Part shown: piece by piece, positions 1 to 15,100 of the stretch | How positions within the stretch are numbered: the first letter of the stretch is position 1 | How the letters are laid out: each line of letters begins with the position of its first letter | Origin: Aplidium turbinatum | Lineage: Eukaryota > Chordata > Ascidiacea > Aplousobranchia > Polyclinidae | DNA: 64,000 nt | NCBI GenBank assembly: GCA_918807975.1 | Contig: OU964932.1 | Location: forward strand, 3,286,001 to 3,350,000 | Direction of reading: 5' to 3' | Program-made: the position numbers and the translations under genes | Notes under the pieces: model-generated | What the model saw: only the letters and a program-made list of their open reading frames with translations | What the model was told of the DNA's origin: nothing | Database searches by the model: none

Positions 1-139
1 GTTTTAATTTCTGCTCGCCAAGTTTGTGTCTTATCCGTGGGCATGGCCAACACGTGAGAACATGTTCCCTTGAAAGTGTAGGACAGCTTGTCAAATGTCA
101 AGTAATGTCCATTCCCGATCCTTTCACAGGCAACAGTTC
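1..139 (-). CDS. Exon 44: VWD5 start, cut by window edge
   Basis: Residues 1992-2037. TVACERIGNGHYLTFDKLSY, then FKGTCSHVLAMPTDKTQTW opens a fifth VWD domain. The frame is open to base 1. In the other units this exon ends after the ...C-x-H/Y-x-x-V block, so either the exon is longer here or a GTGTTG donor near base 47 is used. Confidence 0.78.
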
Positions 140-3100
140 CTGGAAAGCAGTAAATGTTGCAAATACGGTTGTGGCTTAACTCGTAAAGTTTGTAAACTTT
201 AAAAGGTTTCATACTTATACATTTTCGAAGTGATTAAAAGTAGGCCTAAATCACGGAAATAAAATAGTTCTGATGATTTTTCGGTTAAAAATAGAAATTG
301 TAGGCTATGTAGCTTAGTTGGTGACATTTCTCGCTTTGATGTAAAACTATTTCAATCAAACCTAGGATATCTTAATCGTTTTAGTCGTTTTCCCTTGCAC
401 AAACAAACAAATGAACTTATTACAACCAGTCAATGCTAAAGAATGCTTACGGAAAGGTAGACAGGCAAGATTTCCCTCTTTATTTGCTCTGCACTCTTCG
501 TTTTTTTGGCATCCTGCTGGGTTGCAGGAAACAATCCTCTCATTGCATTCGCATATGGAGTCGCATGTTTCTGTCATGAACCTCTGTCCGTCCTTCACAT
601 TGGAGAGCAAAAGTTAAGTCAGGCCATCACACCGTTTATAGGGCATCACTGGACAAGCTGATGCTGTATTGTTGGGTTTAACAATCCGTTGCCATTCATC
701 CGTTATGGGTTTCCTATACCGATTCCATAGGCTAAATTTTAGCGTTTTTTTTCACACCGTAGTTAAATCAATCATCCAGGTTTATTTAAATTCAAATAAC
801 TTTAGGGAAAACCGGGGTAAAATGAGGCAAGATAAAAATGGGACACCTCTGGGTAAAATGGGACTCCTAATAAAAAGTACTCAATTGTTGTTCATGATGT
901 GCACTTTTGTTTTCATGCAGAATTCCATCTTAACTTCAGGATTTATCTCTTTTACAGCGCAATTACTAAGTGAACATTAAAATCACATTTCGAACCATTC
1001 TTCCAGTTTTGAAGAAGCAAAACTATCAATATGTGTTCCAAGTGCATTAAATAATTCAGTGTGTTGCGTTTTTATGCTTGTATTTTGACAGATTTTGTTT
1101 ATTGATATGAAAAAGTAGCAGTGCTCCCACCTTTTTCTAAAAAACAAAATAGTGGTAATAAATCATACAATGGCACTGTATCAAGTAATGACAATGTCCA
1201 TTCCAGCAATAAATGATTCTGTATCTTTTCAAACTTAAAATGTAAACCCATTAACTTTACTAGTGCATCCCCCACTGCTTTTTGTTTTGATTAATATATA
1301 TTCACATACATACCACGGTAGTGTTCATTTGTGGATACTTCATTTTGTTTGTTGCGGTAATTTAGCCAAAACACTTGTTCTCTCAATAAACTGTAATTGT
1401 TAAACCTGTTCTCACTATAGCCTACCCAGTGAATAGAAAAACAGGACAAACGGGTTTCTTTAAGTGTCCCATTTTTCCCACATCCGAGAAAAATGGGATA
1501 CTTTCTCAGTTTTAAAAAAGTTGGCATTCCCGAAGTGGTAGCTTTGAAATTGTTATAGATTGTATGCGCCACGCTTTGATTGTTTGCAAAATCTGCAAAA
1601 CAATATTTATGCCAGTCGTAACGTTATTTAGTCCGGCAACAGAAATAGTCATTTGTGTTTCATTTTACCCCGGTTCACCCTATTGAAATAAGAAATAGTG
1701 TTATTTCAACAAGAAAAATGCTTATTCCAATCATAATTGTTGCAAGTGGTTGTTGAAGATTTTTGACAGTATGCAGGCAATCTCTACATGACAGGTTTTG
1801 ATAATTTTCGCTTTACCATGTAGTACTTTCCTTCCACAGTGCAACCGCAGTGGCTTGGTGGAACAAAAGCTCCGCCGGAAAGCAGGTATCCTTCATCAGC
1901 CTGGCAACCTAAATGGAAAAAATAAAAAATTGAGGCACTCCTTTCAAAATATTAAGAATTGCAGTAGGTCCAAGCTGCTCAGTATAATGGCAACAAAACA
2001 GTTCTTCTGTAGCTGTGTATCCGGTAGCAGGTTAAACATCTTGTATTTCTAATAAGGTTACCAATGGCAGAAACAAATCGTAAAAAGTTAAATTTTTGTC
2101 CCGGTAAACTAGACATATAACACTTGGTAACGTCGGGTTTAATGTAAGTTACTTATTTTATTGTTTTGCTCACGCAAACAATATTATACAGCCATAGCAT
2201 AAACAAACAACCAATAGACTAGCGTTTTTAATACATCGTTGTGTCTTCATGAGAAATAGCATAATAATAATTGCGTCTGCAATATGTAAAGGTTCTTTTT
2301 TTTTTATTTAAGAAAGACAAAAGTTTTTGAAAATATATCATCCACCAACATTAAATGTTGGCTGCTGGACGACGATTAACTTTCATAGCAGCATCCCCTG
2401 TACCTTGCACACACTCATGACCGACTCTTGGGTTTCTTTTGCATATCGACGCGTCAGGGTCATCGCATGAACGTTGACACTGCTCCATGCAAAGAGTGTA
2501 ATGGCTGTTGTCAGGACAATCTGGATCAGCTGGAAATTGTAAGATGAAACTTATTTATCATAAATCTTATTGTGGTTCGGTTTCTGATAATACATCAGTT
2601 CTAACATCAACTACATGAACCAATTGACAACACTGGGCAGGGGAAAAAATGTTAAGTTATGTTAGATTGGGTAAACCAGGAACCACGCTCCTAGTCGCAA
2701 TAACTTTGCTTTTATTTACAATTTATGGTGATGTGCAATCACATACTTAGGTATTCAAGCGTTGATGGAAAAGCACATGATATTATGTTAGAAGAAAACA
2801 CATCTAATGATACAACGTTTTTGGTCGATATTGGGCATGTGGGATTGTTAATGAAGTTTAGCACGTATGCTGATGTTTATTGGTCCCATTATTAAGAAAC
2901 AATCAAACAGAGAAGCATGAAACTAAATTTGTTCGTCATACTCAGATTTGCCATCGGTCTCCAAACAGCTGGCTTCATTCTTTCTGTGTCGTTATCTTCA
3001 CGCGATTCGTCATCTTCATCCAAGCAAGTATCCAGGTAGGAGGATATCAGCCTGTCCTTCATGGCTGGATCGCCGTTGTACGCGCACTGGTCGAACAGGC

Positions 3101-6100
3101 AGGACTGGTATGCGGCCTGCACGTCCACCACCGATTGACAATCAGCTATTGGTCCTTCTGGGTCGATTAATACGTAACAAGCGTTGCTGTGACGAGTCAG
3201 GACGTCTTCATCCACACAATCTCCAGGGAGAGAAACAGTTGCATCGGCGGCTGGGTTGTCAGGGCAACTGTGAATAGAAAGAGCGAAACTCGTGAACAAC
3301 ATCAAGAAAAACAAGTCGAAACACTTTAAGTTTAACGAAAAAAAGAATTTGCTATTTATTTAAGGCTTCCTCAGTTGTCAATGAGATGGGAATTCCTAAG
3401 TAGACCGACCGCAAATTGTTCGAAATTTTCATTTTTACGTCAAAAAATAACAAAGGCTTGCCACTGTAGCATGTTGCCTACAAGTGTAGTGATTTTGGCA
3501 CATACACAAACATAGGATAAGTCTGACAGAGACATTTTGTCTGGCGTACCCTTCAGCACCATATCCTTCAATGATCCAACTGTTGACAAACGCATCTATG
3601 CCGGATATGATGTCACCACTTGGAGAGGTGAAATCATTGTCAGGATTGTCGTCAAAATCTCCACAAACTCCTTCGACTTGTCGTCTAAGAGGAGCCCAAG
3701 CTACGATGCGGACTCTGCCAATTCAAACAGATGGTTAAATGGTTAAAGCAAATTCTACACTTTAAGTGGGTGGCATATATATACGAAACCTTGCCACTAA
3801 CTGGTCATGGTTAGAAAGCCATTTGATGCCAATTAGGGTTTAATTTTATAACCATTGATGAAAAAAACTTCTTACCTGTCTTCGCCGTCCCACTTCACAA
3901 CCAGCCCCCATTCCCAGTCCACCACCGTAAACTGGCCAGACGAGCGGACTTCTACCCCCTCGCGGTTGTATCCAGGGTTGACTGTGACTCCATTGAGCTA
4001 ATTTTAAGAAACCTTTGTTAGCTCATAATCGTAGTCATAATCATAGGCCTACGTAAAGAATTTGCTATAAACGCAGAGTAAACTAAAAATGAGGTGGTGA
4101 TATATTAATACAGGAATAACTAAGCTATGAAAGTAGAGTAGTGGCGTTATTCCAACATTGTGCATTTTGAAAATCGTGTAAACGCTTAATTAAATTAAAA
4201 TATATAACAATTAATTGTTTTTGTCTTCAAAGCGACAACTTTGAAGTTTCTTATGAGAAAACGTTTTCTTGGTGTAGCCTAATACCTAACTGGAGAATTA
4301 AATCCGCAAATGGTAATGGCATCTATTGACGTTTCTTTCAGTATTCAAAATTATTTAACGCTACGTTAGATCAACGTCAACCGACCTTAACTGGCTTTCC
4401 GGGCCCGAATTGCATAGTTTGGTTCTCTCCGAAATGCACATAAACCTCCTTGACGTGCGACACTATGCGGTGGGGCTCAGGCTGCTGATTGACAGCCACC
4501 ACCATGAACTCGGGGACTGTGGCATTTAACTTGCTCCTGAAGAAAATCATCAGCTTACAACATTGAAGTAGACAGGGATGTTGTCCTATGACTCCACCTC
4601 GTTCACTATTTTTGTGGCAGGCTATAGCTACACGTTTACCTCCAATGGTTGAAGGTTTAGATTAAACAATATGATGCCAAACATAGCAGAGGTCTAGAAA
4701 AATGTAAAAGCGACAAAACGCTAACGTTGAAACGCGCACGATAACAAAAATTAATTTACATTCATTTAAAAAAAATCATTAAAATTAATGTGTAAAATTG
4801 CAAAGCATCATGACATTGCAAAGAGAAACATCCTTGTAAGCAAAATGAGCTCCGTTTGATAAAGGCAAACTCTTCTTTTTATTACAGAATCTTACAATAT
4901 ACTTTGAGCATGAAAGCCTAAGACTTCATGATATGTAAATTTAATTTAACAATTTCATCATGCATGTGGAGCAGTATATTCTATTATTATATGGTCTTTT
5001 TCGACAGGAACATTATTAATTCTTTCTATACTTTCTTGCAGGATGAATGTATTACCTGACCATGATGTACGAACACATTCCCATGGAGTCAAACCGAGTT
5101 CCATCAAACGTCATGTAATGAGGATCAGTGACAGCTTTACAAGTGGCTCGTCTCTGCAGTGAAAATTGTGGTTCGCATTCGCACATTTATCGTAAGCGTA
5201 GCTATAACAACGTTGAATAGGCCACGTGAACATATCAGCTTCCTATGAACTCAAGACAGTTGACTAAATCCATCATCAAGCAGTAGAGAAAATAAAGTAG
5301 GGAGATTATTTAGATTTTGTCGTTCTACAACTTTAAACAACTTCAATAAATGAATGTGTTTTAATATTGCTTCATACATACGACATGAACACAATTTTCC
5401 CCCAATTTATCCTCGTTACAGCAGCACTGCACCACTGGTCTTCAACATCAAAGTAAAAGTGATCCAAATACATAACAGATCCATATAGCGCATACGCAAA
5501 TGAAGACAAAAATAGTAAAGTCTTTGGTCAGGTTTACAAAACCATATATTGACTGGGGCGGATAGCTTGTGATTGCAACAATGCACGATACATACTCGAG
5601 GTCTCTTCACACAACGCTGGAATCCGTCAGTATCGACTTGGCACTTTGACCTCCTCGGGCACGGAGGGGCATCATAGCACGTCATGTTATTGTTCTCCAG
5701 GCACTCACATTCTTGACTGCAATCTTTGTTCCGTTGAACAAAACCTGAAAAGAATATGCATCGCAAACATCAGCTAGGATTGTTTCAGTCCACAGAAGCC
5801 TTGTTGTCAAGTAGGACATTTTAGTAACAATTTATGAGTTTATCATCAAAGCATTTAAATTAAATAGTCTATTGCACAGCAGCTGATGGCCCACGATAGC
5901 ACTGCAAATGGACAAAGGTGCGATTGCATATTCTTTGAAAGGATGATCATGCAGACATAATCTGGGACGATTCCCATACATTGAATAGAACACAAAGCAA
6001 AGTATTTGCAGTTGTTGTAAATTTTAGGTTTAGAAGTTTTACAACTTCTTGTCTAGAAAAAAAAATGTTTATGCCTGAAAACACATCTCCACATCACGTA

Positions 6101-9100
6101 TTGCTTCAGCAAACATTTACAAAGATATTTGTATCAAAATGGATCAATCAAATTCCTACCGATTGGATAATACATTCCATCGATCATGCATCCGCATTTT
6201 TCCTTTGGAACGCACTTCATTCCAGACAAAATAAACCCGTCACTGCACTCACATCCTGTGGAAAAACGTTAATAAAGCATCAAATTTTGATAAGCATGGC
6301 ACTTGTTAGATCACTTAATGTTAAAACAACAATTTAAAATTCAAGGTATCGTATGTTTCCAAAGTTTCAGCACTGTCGATCCAGAATTAGCCTTTCATAG
6401 CGTTGCTTCTCGATGCGAATCGAGTGTTTTAAGTCAAATCAAGCTTCAACTGAATGTTTGGTCTCACCTTCCACTCTCTCGACAACTTCAGTGTCTATGT
6501 TCTCGCTCGCCAAACAAGCTGTTGCATCCGGGTCGCTACACGTCGGTTGGCATGGCAACGCGGAGGTGTTGTAGTGCATGTTCTCGGAACAATTGAAAGC
6601 TGCAAGAAAGAGACTTATAAATAAAAGATATCCTATAGCAAGTAACAACCCTACAATGTGAAACCTTTCGCCACGTTTTTGATGGTAACCTCTTTTCAAC
6701 TTGCAGGAACAGTTTTGCGGTGGACTTGAAAAGAAAATTATTGTTTCACTCCAATTTTGGAGAATTCACGTAACAACTGTTGTCATGACAATTTTGTTTA
6801 ATAAGTAGAACGGAAGGAAAAACCACAATTAACACTTCAACCCTTGTGGCGGATGTGAAAAAAGACTAAAGGAAAATTCCGTTATGTGCACGAAATGCAG
6901 GAAGTGGGTACAGGGAATATGTGCAAAGATGAAGAGAGTGACATGCAGATCCGGAGATGGTTTTGAATGTGAAAGATGCAAGAAGATTGAAGAAAGAATG
7001 GTTGGTCCTGTTGAAAAGCTGAATGACGAAGTTGAATCAGTAAATGCCTTTTGCTATCTAGGAGATAGATTGAATGCAAGTGGTGGTTGTGAAGCGGCAG
7101 TGACTGCAAGAGTAACGTTTGGTAATTCAGAGAGCGTCGAGAGTTGTTATGTGGTAGAAGATTTCCGATGAAAATGAGAGGAAGAATTTATACTAGTTGT
7201 GTGAGATCTGCAGTGCTGTACGGAAGTGAGACATGGTGCTTACGGGGAAACGAATTGATGATTTTAAGAAGAACTGAGAGAGCGATGGTGAGAGCAATGT
7301 GTGGTGTGAAGCTGATAGACAAAAGAAATATAAAAGAACTTGTGAACTTGCTTGGGTTGAATGAGAATGTTGATAAGTTGGCGAAAGCGAATGCAGTGAG
7401 GTGGTATGGGCATGTTTTAAGAAAGGGCGAAGAGGATGTTTTGAGAAGAGCGCTGGAGTTGCAAGTGAAGGAACGAAGGAAACAAAGAAGACCCAAGAAT
7501 ACGTGGAAAGGGCAAAGAGGAGGAAAGCAGCAAGGTGGGCTTGACAAGAGAGGACGCCTTAGACAGATCGATGTGGGGGCAGGGTGTGAAGGCGATTACT
7601 TCGATTGCGGTTCTAGGAGGTGAATCCGGCCATCCTCGGTAACGGGGATATCACAGGATTAAAACTGGACTACCACTATTACTACTAAACTTTTATTTTC
7701 CTAACGCGTGAATTACCAAAAATAAGTATTTTAACAGAAGCTTTTGAATAAGGTAAAACATCCCTGCCGTTGATTCAAATAAAAACTGGACATTGCTTAC
7801 GTAAATCAACAACCTCTCTCCACCCTTCGTTTGGTTGTTGCCCTGCAGATTCACAATCGGTGATGTAGGACGTAAATATTCTGTCCTTTTGCGTCGAACT
7901 TCCGTTGTAAACGCACAAGTCATATACGCAGTCTCTGTATGAGGGCCATGGGTCGGCTTCTTCGTGGCAGCTGGCAAATGGGCCCTCTGGGTCGGTCAGA
8001 ACAGAACACTCCTCACCGAAACGCACCAGGTTGTCTTTAGTGCGGCAAGTTTCAGAAATGTTTCTTGGCGGCGGTAAAACACATCTGCAAATATTGAACA
8101 GTTTCATAAAATATTAAGCTATTCAAATCAAAATTATGTGTCTTCTTCTTCAATTGCAGTACTTGAACCAGGCATCGACGGCCTCGGATTAATACTTAGA
8201 CAGAGTGTTTTTTTTATAAGTTGTATGAATGATTTTCTGTCTTGTCATTAAATTGTTTCAGATGAGTTTGTCTTTGTTTTCTAGGTGCCCCTTTTCCAAA
8301 ATTTTTACCAGTTATGGAGAGATGCTCCAGATTTGCTTTCTTATTACATGGCCGAAAAATTTATATTGTCTTGTTTCAGTATTTTTTGACAGAGATCTGG
8401 TTTGCTTCACTAGTTGTAAACTTTCTTTGCAAAAATACTGCTACGTTCTTGAAACCAAGTGTTTGGGCTAACAAGCAAACCTCCAAGCAGGAAATAAACT
8501 ACTTTGCATTGCATCAACTTACCCCTCTGTATCATAGCCTTGAACTTCCCAGCTCCTCACAAAAGTGTCCAAATCAGTGGTAACTTGCCCCCAGCTAGTT
8601 TGCCAGTCATTTGTCGAGTCATCATCGAAATCGCCACATAAGCCTTCCACCATGTTCCTCAAGGGTTGCCATGCTGTTATGCGTAATCTGGAATATTTTA
8701 AGAAAAGATAATGAATTTAATATGCACAAAACGACTTTAGGAGAAAGTTAACAGAGACAAATAAATATCCGGAAGTGTTCAATGTGAAATTTGTACCTTA
8801 AAGGAAAGACTAACCCCTTCTTGAAAATAAAATAATATGCCTTCTCATAGAAGAATTGTGATAAACTGTAGGATATCATATAACGTATGCAACAATCTAA
8901 TAGATCATTGACTTCAATGAGATAAATTCGGAACCAAAAATATTTTATTGGGTTAAATTGCTCCCAATTTAGAGTGTACAAGTTCCAAGCTAGAATGAAT
9001 TCTTAAAAGATTTGCTATGTTATACAAACAGACAGTATATTCTATTCGCCATAGCAGATGAATAGGGAACTGAGTTCCGAAAGCTAGTGCAATTTACTAT

Positions 9101-12100
9101 TATCACAGCGAACTCGCAGCATCTGGCTAAAACAGGTCGTTAATATCTACATTGTGAAGTAAGCAATGATCATGCTGCTAAAAGCGAAACTCAATCTGTT
9201 GCATATTCTATTGTGTTGTCCTCAAAAACTCTCACCTGTCGTCTCCATCCCATCTGATAACAAGTCTGAAATCGAACTCAACAACAATGAACCTCCCGGC
9301 CATTCTAGTAACGAAGCCATCCATCTCTGTGCCTGGCATGATTTCAACCCCGTCCAACTGAATCAACAATTTTTAGGATTATCAAACCCGCTAAGACGAG
9401 AAAGTTCAAAGTAAAATGTTTGTCATAGAAACACTTTTAGTTTCAAAAATTAAATGACGAAGAAGTGTAGATGAGAGCTCGTTCAAACATCATACAATGT
9501 TCTTGTGTAGGTGTCGGAATCATTACGTTATCTTAAAATGGTCACATAGTCCAGTGTAAGTTTTAAACCATGAACATTACACTATATTTAACGTTGTAGG
9601 CTGTAGACGATAGCGAAAAAGCAAGAAAATCATATCATCATATTTTGCAACACTTGTATTTGCATAAACATTTATCAAAGCAATGTTGACAAAATTTCAT
9701 TTACATTTTTAATAAATTTTACATTACAAGTTACTGGAGACGTCAGCTGATAGCACTACTAAAACTGTTTAAACTTCTGATACATTAAAATCGATAAATA
9801 ATAACGTGATAGAAATGAATCTCAATCAGGTAAATAAAAAGCTTTCAACCCAATACCCAGACAGGAAAATTCGTCATTTTTACAGTGATACGTTGAATCA
9901 ATGTAAAAATGACGAATTTTGCTGTCTGGAAAGCAGTCCATAGGGCAATAATGAGGTTGTGTATACCGTGATGCGTGGTCCTTGGTAGAAAGACATTGTC
10001 TTGTTATCTCCAAACTTGACATGGACATCCCTCACATGGGAGACTATCTGATGAGGAAGTGGATTCTCGTTCACAGCGATCACCTGGAAATTGGGGGCAG
10101 AAGTTCCTTGACGATTCCTATGAATAATTGCAAGGTCAGAAACAGTGTGGGAGGTTAGATGACATCGATGGCTCATATTTGATGTTGCCACGAACCAGAC
10201 AACTCAATTCTTAAGCAACAACATAAAGTAGTCGTAGGTTGTTTACTCTTTTATGCGCAAGAATATGACTGAATCGCCTGCTTACAACAATCGGAGAAAC
10301 TTGTAGCGATATCTCTATATCCTTATCCATCAAACAGTTGTTTAATTTGTTTAGTGTGGCTGGGTCGGAACAAAGTTGCTGCTCTGGATATTATTGCAAT
10401 CAACATAAAGTTATTTGGAAATTTACAATGTATTGATTTTGATATGAAATTCAACACACGTTGCAAAGACGCAAATAAGTCTAAAACTTCAATCAAAGCA
10501 TGATTGAGAGTAAACCTACTGGACCATGACGTAAGCACAAGTTCCCATGGAGTCGTAGGTCGTTCCATCAAACGTCATGTAATGTGGATCGGTGACCGCC
10601 TTGCAAGTGGCTCGTCTCTGTAACGACATTTTGTTACGTTTATGTGATAATTATGCTTCATACGTCATATTTTAGGATTACGCAACTATGATCGCTAAAC
10701 TATTTAATCTTTTGTAACATAAGTGTATGACCGGAAATTTATTTCCTACTCAAATCACAGATCTTCAAATTACGATTAGAAGTTATAGGCAGTTGCTTCA
10801 ATGTACAAAAATTGTTAACCAAGAAGGTTCTATCGTCCTACAATCATCTGCTTTGATGACATGATAAACACAACACGGTGGACAATTGTTTGATGCTTCA
10901 CTAACGTTTCGCAAATCATGACGACAAACGACTTCAGTCTTTTGTCAAAGTGCTTCACTTTCTGACATGGTAAACAAAACATGTTTTTCACAAACTTTTA
11001 AAATTATAAAAAACAAAACTTTTATGTTTCTCGACAGGTAAAACAGTGTTTAACTCCATATCCTTCAGCAACTTACTCGTAACCTCCCGGTGCACCTCTG
11101 GTAGCCTAGATCGTCGTCAGCACAGGTGAGCTTGATGGCGCAAGGCTTGACATTTCTGCAGGACACTTCACCATCTCCAACGCATTCGCATTCCTGAGTG
11201 CAATTGTTCCTTCGGTAGGTAAAACCTGGGAATATTCATGAGCGTAATGATAACGAGAACGACGTTGTTATGATCATGGAATTGGAATGCCAAATTTTTT
11301 GAATAACTCCGAAGTGTGTTCTAGTTTCTATACTTAATGTATTAGATGTAGAGAAATAGAAGTTCTTGTAGGCCTACAATGTTTACCTCATAGTACATGG
11401 TATATTTTTACCTCATAGTATCTTACAATGTGGGCCTTTATTACATAACTACGTCAGCGATTGTTGAGGAAGCTTTCAACATACCTTTCTGTTGATATAA
11501 TCCGTTTAAAATGCAGCCACAGTCGTCTTTGAGAACACAACCGCCCGCGTTAGAGCGAACAAATCCCTCATCACACTTGCAACCTAAAAATAAAAAAAAA
11601 CGTTTTTGTTTGTATCCTTACAAGTTGCATGTAGGATTTGGGTTTTTCATTTTTCTTTTCACTTTAAAAGAACGAATGGTTTACAATCAATTTTAATTTG
11701 TTCATTTCACTGCTCAACAAAAAGAGCAACATTATCATAAAAACAGTCACAGTGCAAAATGTTTGCATATACAGTAACTTAGCAAGTAACACCAATTGTA
11801 ATAAATTTGAGATAGTACTGTAATTACAAAAGCTAATTTGGTTAATTTATTACAAAGTAACTTTTATTCAGCAACGGTTGTGGAGAAGAAGGCATTTGTG
11901 GTAATGTTGTTGCCAATTCTAAACGCTTGATTTACAGATTCGAATTAATACTTGTAGCTATCATTCTTTTTCAGAAAGCAAATAATTTCTAATAGTAACT
12001 TCAATTAACCTTGCAATCTAGAAGGAGATTAGCATACTGTTTTGTATCAATTTTTATAAAGACTCTCGATCCAATCTTATGCCGCCAAAAGAATTCGTTT

Positions 12101-15100
12101 ATGACTTAAAACTTCTTCGTTAATTTTGTATTATTCTGATTAGCCAAAATTACATTTAGTTTTTCTTCTACTACAAATACTTTACCACATTTAGGCTTAT
12201 GACGATAGCTCCTGAAGAGAGTCAGACAAAAACCTGCAGCTTCGAGCCACCATGAGCAACATTCTACTTGCAATTTACTACTTTGTCTTGAATATGAATT
12301 TGATTTAACCAACCTTCTTCGCAAAAGTCGTCCATATCCAGACTTTCCTTGCATCTCCTTCCTTCTGGATCGTCGCAGCTGGGTTCACATTGACTGACAC
12401 AGGAATCGAAAGCGCTGTTTGCTCCACAAACCATAGCTGGAACAAACAGGGCAGTACGTTGACTAGTACGACCAAGCGAATTGTAAGTCTGCTACCTTAT
12501 ACACTTTCAACTAAGCCTACAGTTTAGCGCATTGCAGAACACAAAATACTCGCGTTTTTTAACCAAACTCCTTCGACTTTAGTTTATATCAATGCAAAGT
12601 TAGTTTCTTCGTGAAAGAATTCGCTTCGTTCCATTTGGCGTTTCTGTCACAGAGCAATGCTTCGTTTCAACCAAAGCGAAGTTCTTTTGAAAACCCTAGA
12701 AGCCTGCAGCCTACAACATCACATTGCTGATCACTCACGAGTGTCAGCCACATCCCTCCAGGCTTGTATCGTCACATTACGTTCCCGACAATCATAGTTG
12801 TATGATGATAGGATATGCTCCTGCGGAGAACATAGCGTTATCAATTTGAAACCACATTTATTCTGTACGTTCTAACGGACTATTTTATTGGATTATATAA
12901 ACCTTGAACCAAAACTGCCAGCATTTTTTCTACAAAATTGAGAAATTCAAAATGTCAACGTTCTCTCACAGTCTTGCTTACCCTCATGGTCTCGTTGCCG
13001 TCATACGCGCACATATCATACATGCAGCTTTCGTAGGCTGCGTATGGATCGAAAACGTCATGACACGGAAAGAATGGACCCTCTGGGTCGACCAAAATGT
13101 AGCAAGCTTGTCTGTGGGTTTCCGTTTTGCTCACTTGGTCTTTGCAAGGATTAGGAAATTGTACCAGATTCCCATCACGCCTCTCTTGACAACTGAAAAT
13201 ATGACGCATGCCACGCAAACATTTTTATCAAATGCATGTGAATTAAAAAATGTATAAAAATGCGATATATGACTCATAGTAATAATCTCATATATCATAC
13301 ACTGTAAACGAAAAAGGCTCGAAAAAGAACCTATAAGGGAGCTACTGCGAATGGGGTTCTTTTTAAGAAAAGAACCTTTTAGGGGGTTCTTGAAAGAACC
13401 TATAAGGGAGCTACTGCGAATGGGGTTCTTTTTAAGAAAAAAACCTTTTAGGGGGTTCTTGAAAGAACCTATAAGGGAGCTACTGCGAATGGGGTTCTTT
13501 TTAAGAAAAGAACCCTTTAGGGGGTTCTTGAAAGAACCTATAAGGGAGCTACTGCGAATGGGGTTCTTTTTAAGAAAAGAACCCTTTAGGGAGTTCTTGA
13601 AAGAACCAATACAGGGTTCTTTCAATAACCCCCAACGGGTTTTTTTCTTAAAAAGAACCTTTTTGAGGTACTATTATGAACCTTCTGAACGTTCGATAAA
13701 ATACCTTTCAGGTTTTTTTCTTATTTAATACCTTTTTGAGGTACTATTATGAACCTTTGATAAAATACCTTTCAGGGTTTTTTTTTATTTAGTACCTTTT
13801 TGAGGTACTATTCTGAACCTTCTGAACGTTCGATAAAATACCTTTCAGAGTTTTTTTCTTATTTAGTACCTTTTTGAGGTACTATTCTGAACGTTCGATA
13901 AAATATCTTTCAGGGTTTTTTTCTTATTTAGTACCTTTTTGAGGTACTATTATGAACTCTCGATAAAATACCTTTTAGGTTTTTTCTTATTTAGTACCTT
14001 TTTGAGGTATTATTATGAACCTTCTAAAGGTTCGATAAAATACCTTTCACGGTTTTTTTCGTATTTAATACTTTTTTGAGGTACCAACCTTCCTATGGTT
14101 CCAATAGACACCTTTAGATAAACTTACAGTGCTATAACTGATGCTTAAGGTTTTATTGAAAAAGACGGTTACAAAGCAAATACCTTCACAAAACACGATT
14201 ATCAAGAAATCGTGTTTTGTAGAAATGAACAAGTGTAAAGAAAACGAAAAACAATGAAGCATCTTCATTCTTTAAATATAGGACGATAAAAAAATACAGA
14301 CCACAACAACTACAAAAATTATATAGGATGATCGATAGCTTTTAAAGAGCGCAGAAAACGTACTTGCAACAACGAGATACCGGTACACGTTTTCTGATCT
14401 CCTAAATACCTTCCGAGCATCCTGTACAATCACTGCCCATTACAATTTATTCACAAAACGCAATACCTTGCTTGTTACCTCCACATCTAAATGTAAAATG
14501 TGGGTAGAGAAAAAAGACAAGGTATGCTTAATGGATTTGGGGTACTGGATGTTAAACACCCAGTAAGTACTCATCAGCACGGCCACAGCATCCACTAAAT
14601 TATCCATGCCAATTACTTGACACCCATCAACCATGACAGTGAAGCCATCTTCTTCTTCAAACTGTATAACCGGATATGTTGATTCTGGATTCTATAACAA
14701 ACAATGAGCATATTATATATCAACTCGATGGCCAGCACAAGTGCGGGCATTGAGCAACATTCACTTCACCAAACAAATAGCCTACAATGGGTGGGAGACA
14801 CACAACCAAGAGCCTTTTACTTGGTATCACATTTAGCGATTATCAATCAAGTGCGATGGCTCGCCATGCAGGACATCAGTAATGTTCTTAATCAACTTTT
14901 ACATTCTTAATTAGCTTAATTATAACCACCAATTTCCATAACAAAGCATGCATTGAAAATTGATGCTTATAGCATTGGTTGTGATGTAGCCATGATAACT
15001 CTCATGAAAGAGTGACGGTACCGTGAGTATAGCCAGCTTGAATTAAACTAGTTCTTCTCTAAAAAATGATCTATTATTATCTATTAATTAATAGTTGCTA

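Larger units (their letters stand above)
2530..6159. other. Introns 34-40, nothing recognised
   Basis: The introns between exons 34 and 41 (2530-2941, 3268-3549, 3998-4385, 4537-5055, 5154-5595, 5745-6159 and short ones) are AT-rich. I see no mobile element, RNA gene or extra exon in them. Confidence 0.6.
8085..12313. other. Introns 25-31, mostly without recognised elements
   Basis: Introns 8085-8522, 8688-9235, 10118-10519, 10618-11076 and 11584-12313 hold nothing I recognise. The intron 9358-9966 carries the palindromic repeat at 9859-9928, listed separately. Confidence 0.55.

Noticed and set aside
10513-10520. Donor GTTTAC for exon 28
   Set aside because: It would leave TAG in frame; the upstream GTAGGT keeps the frame and the 98-bp length shared with exons 18 and 36.
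13326-13610. CRISPR-like array
   Set aside because: Units are contiguous with no variable spacers, the host is a eukaryote, and the array belongs to a transposon arm.
13131-13625. 164-codon minus-strand open frame with RSSSLIGSFKNPLKGSFLKK-type repeats
   Set aside because: It is the translation of a 69-bp tandem repeat. The period is a multiple of three, so all frames without a stop in one unit stay open. The overlapping plus-strand frame at 13351-13728 has the same cause.
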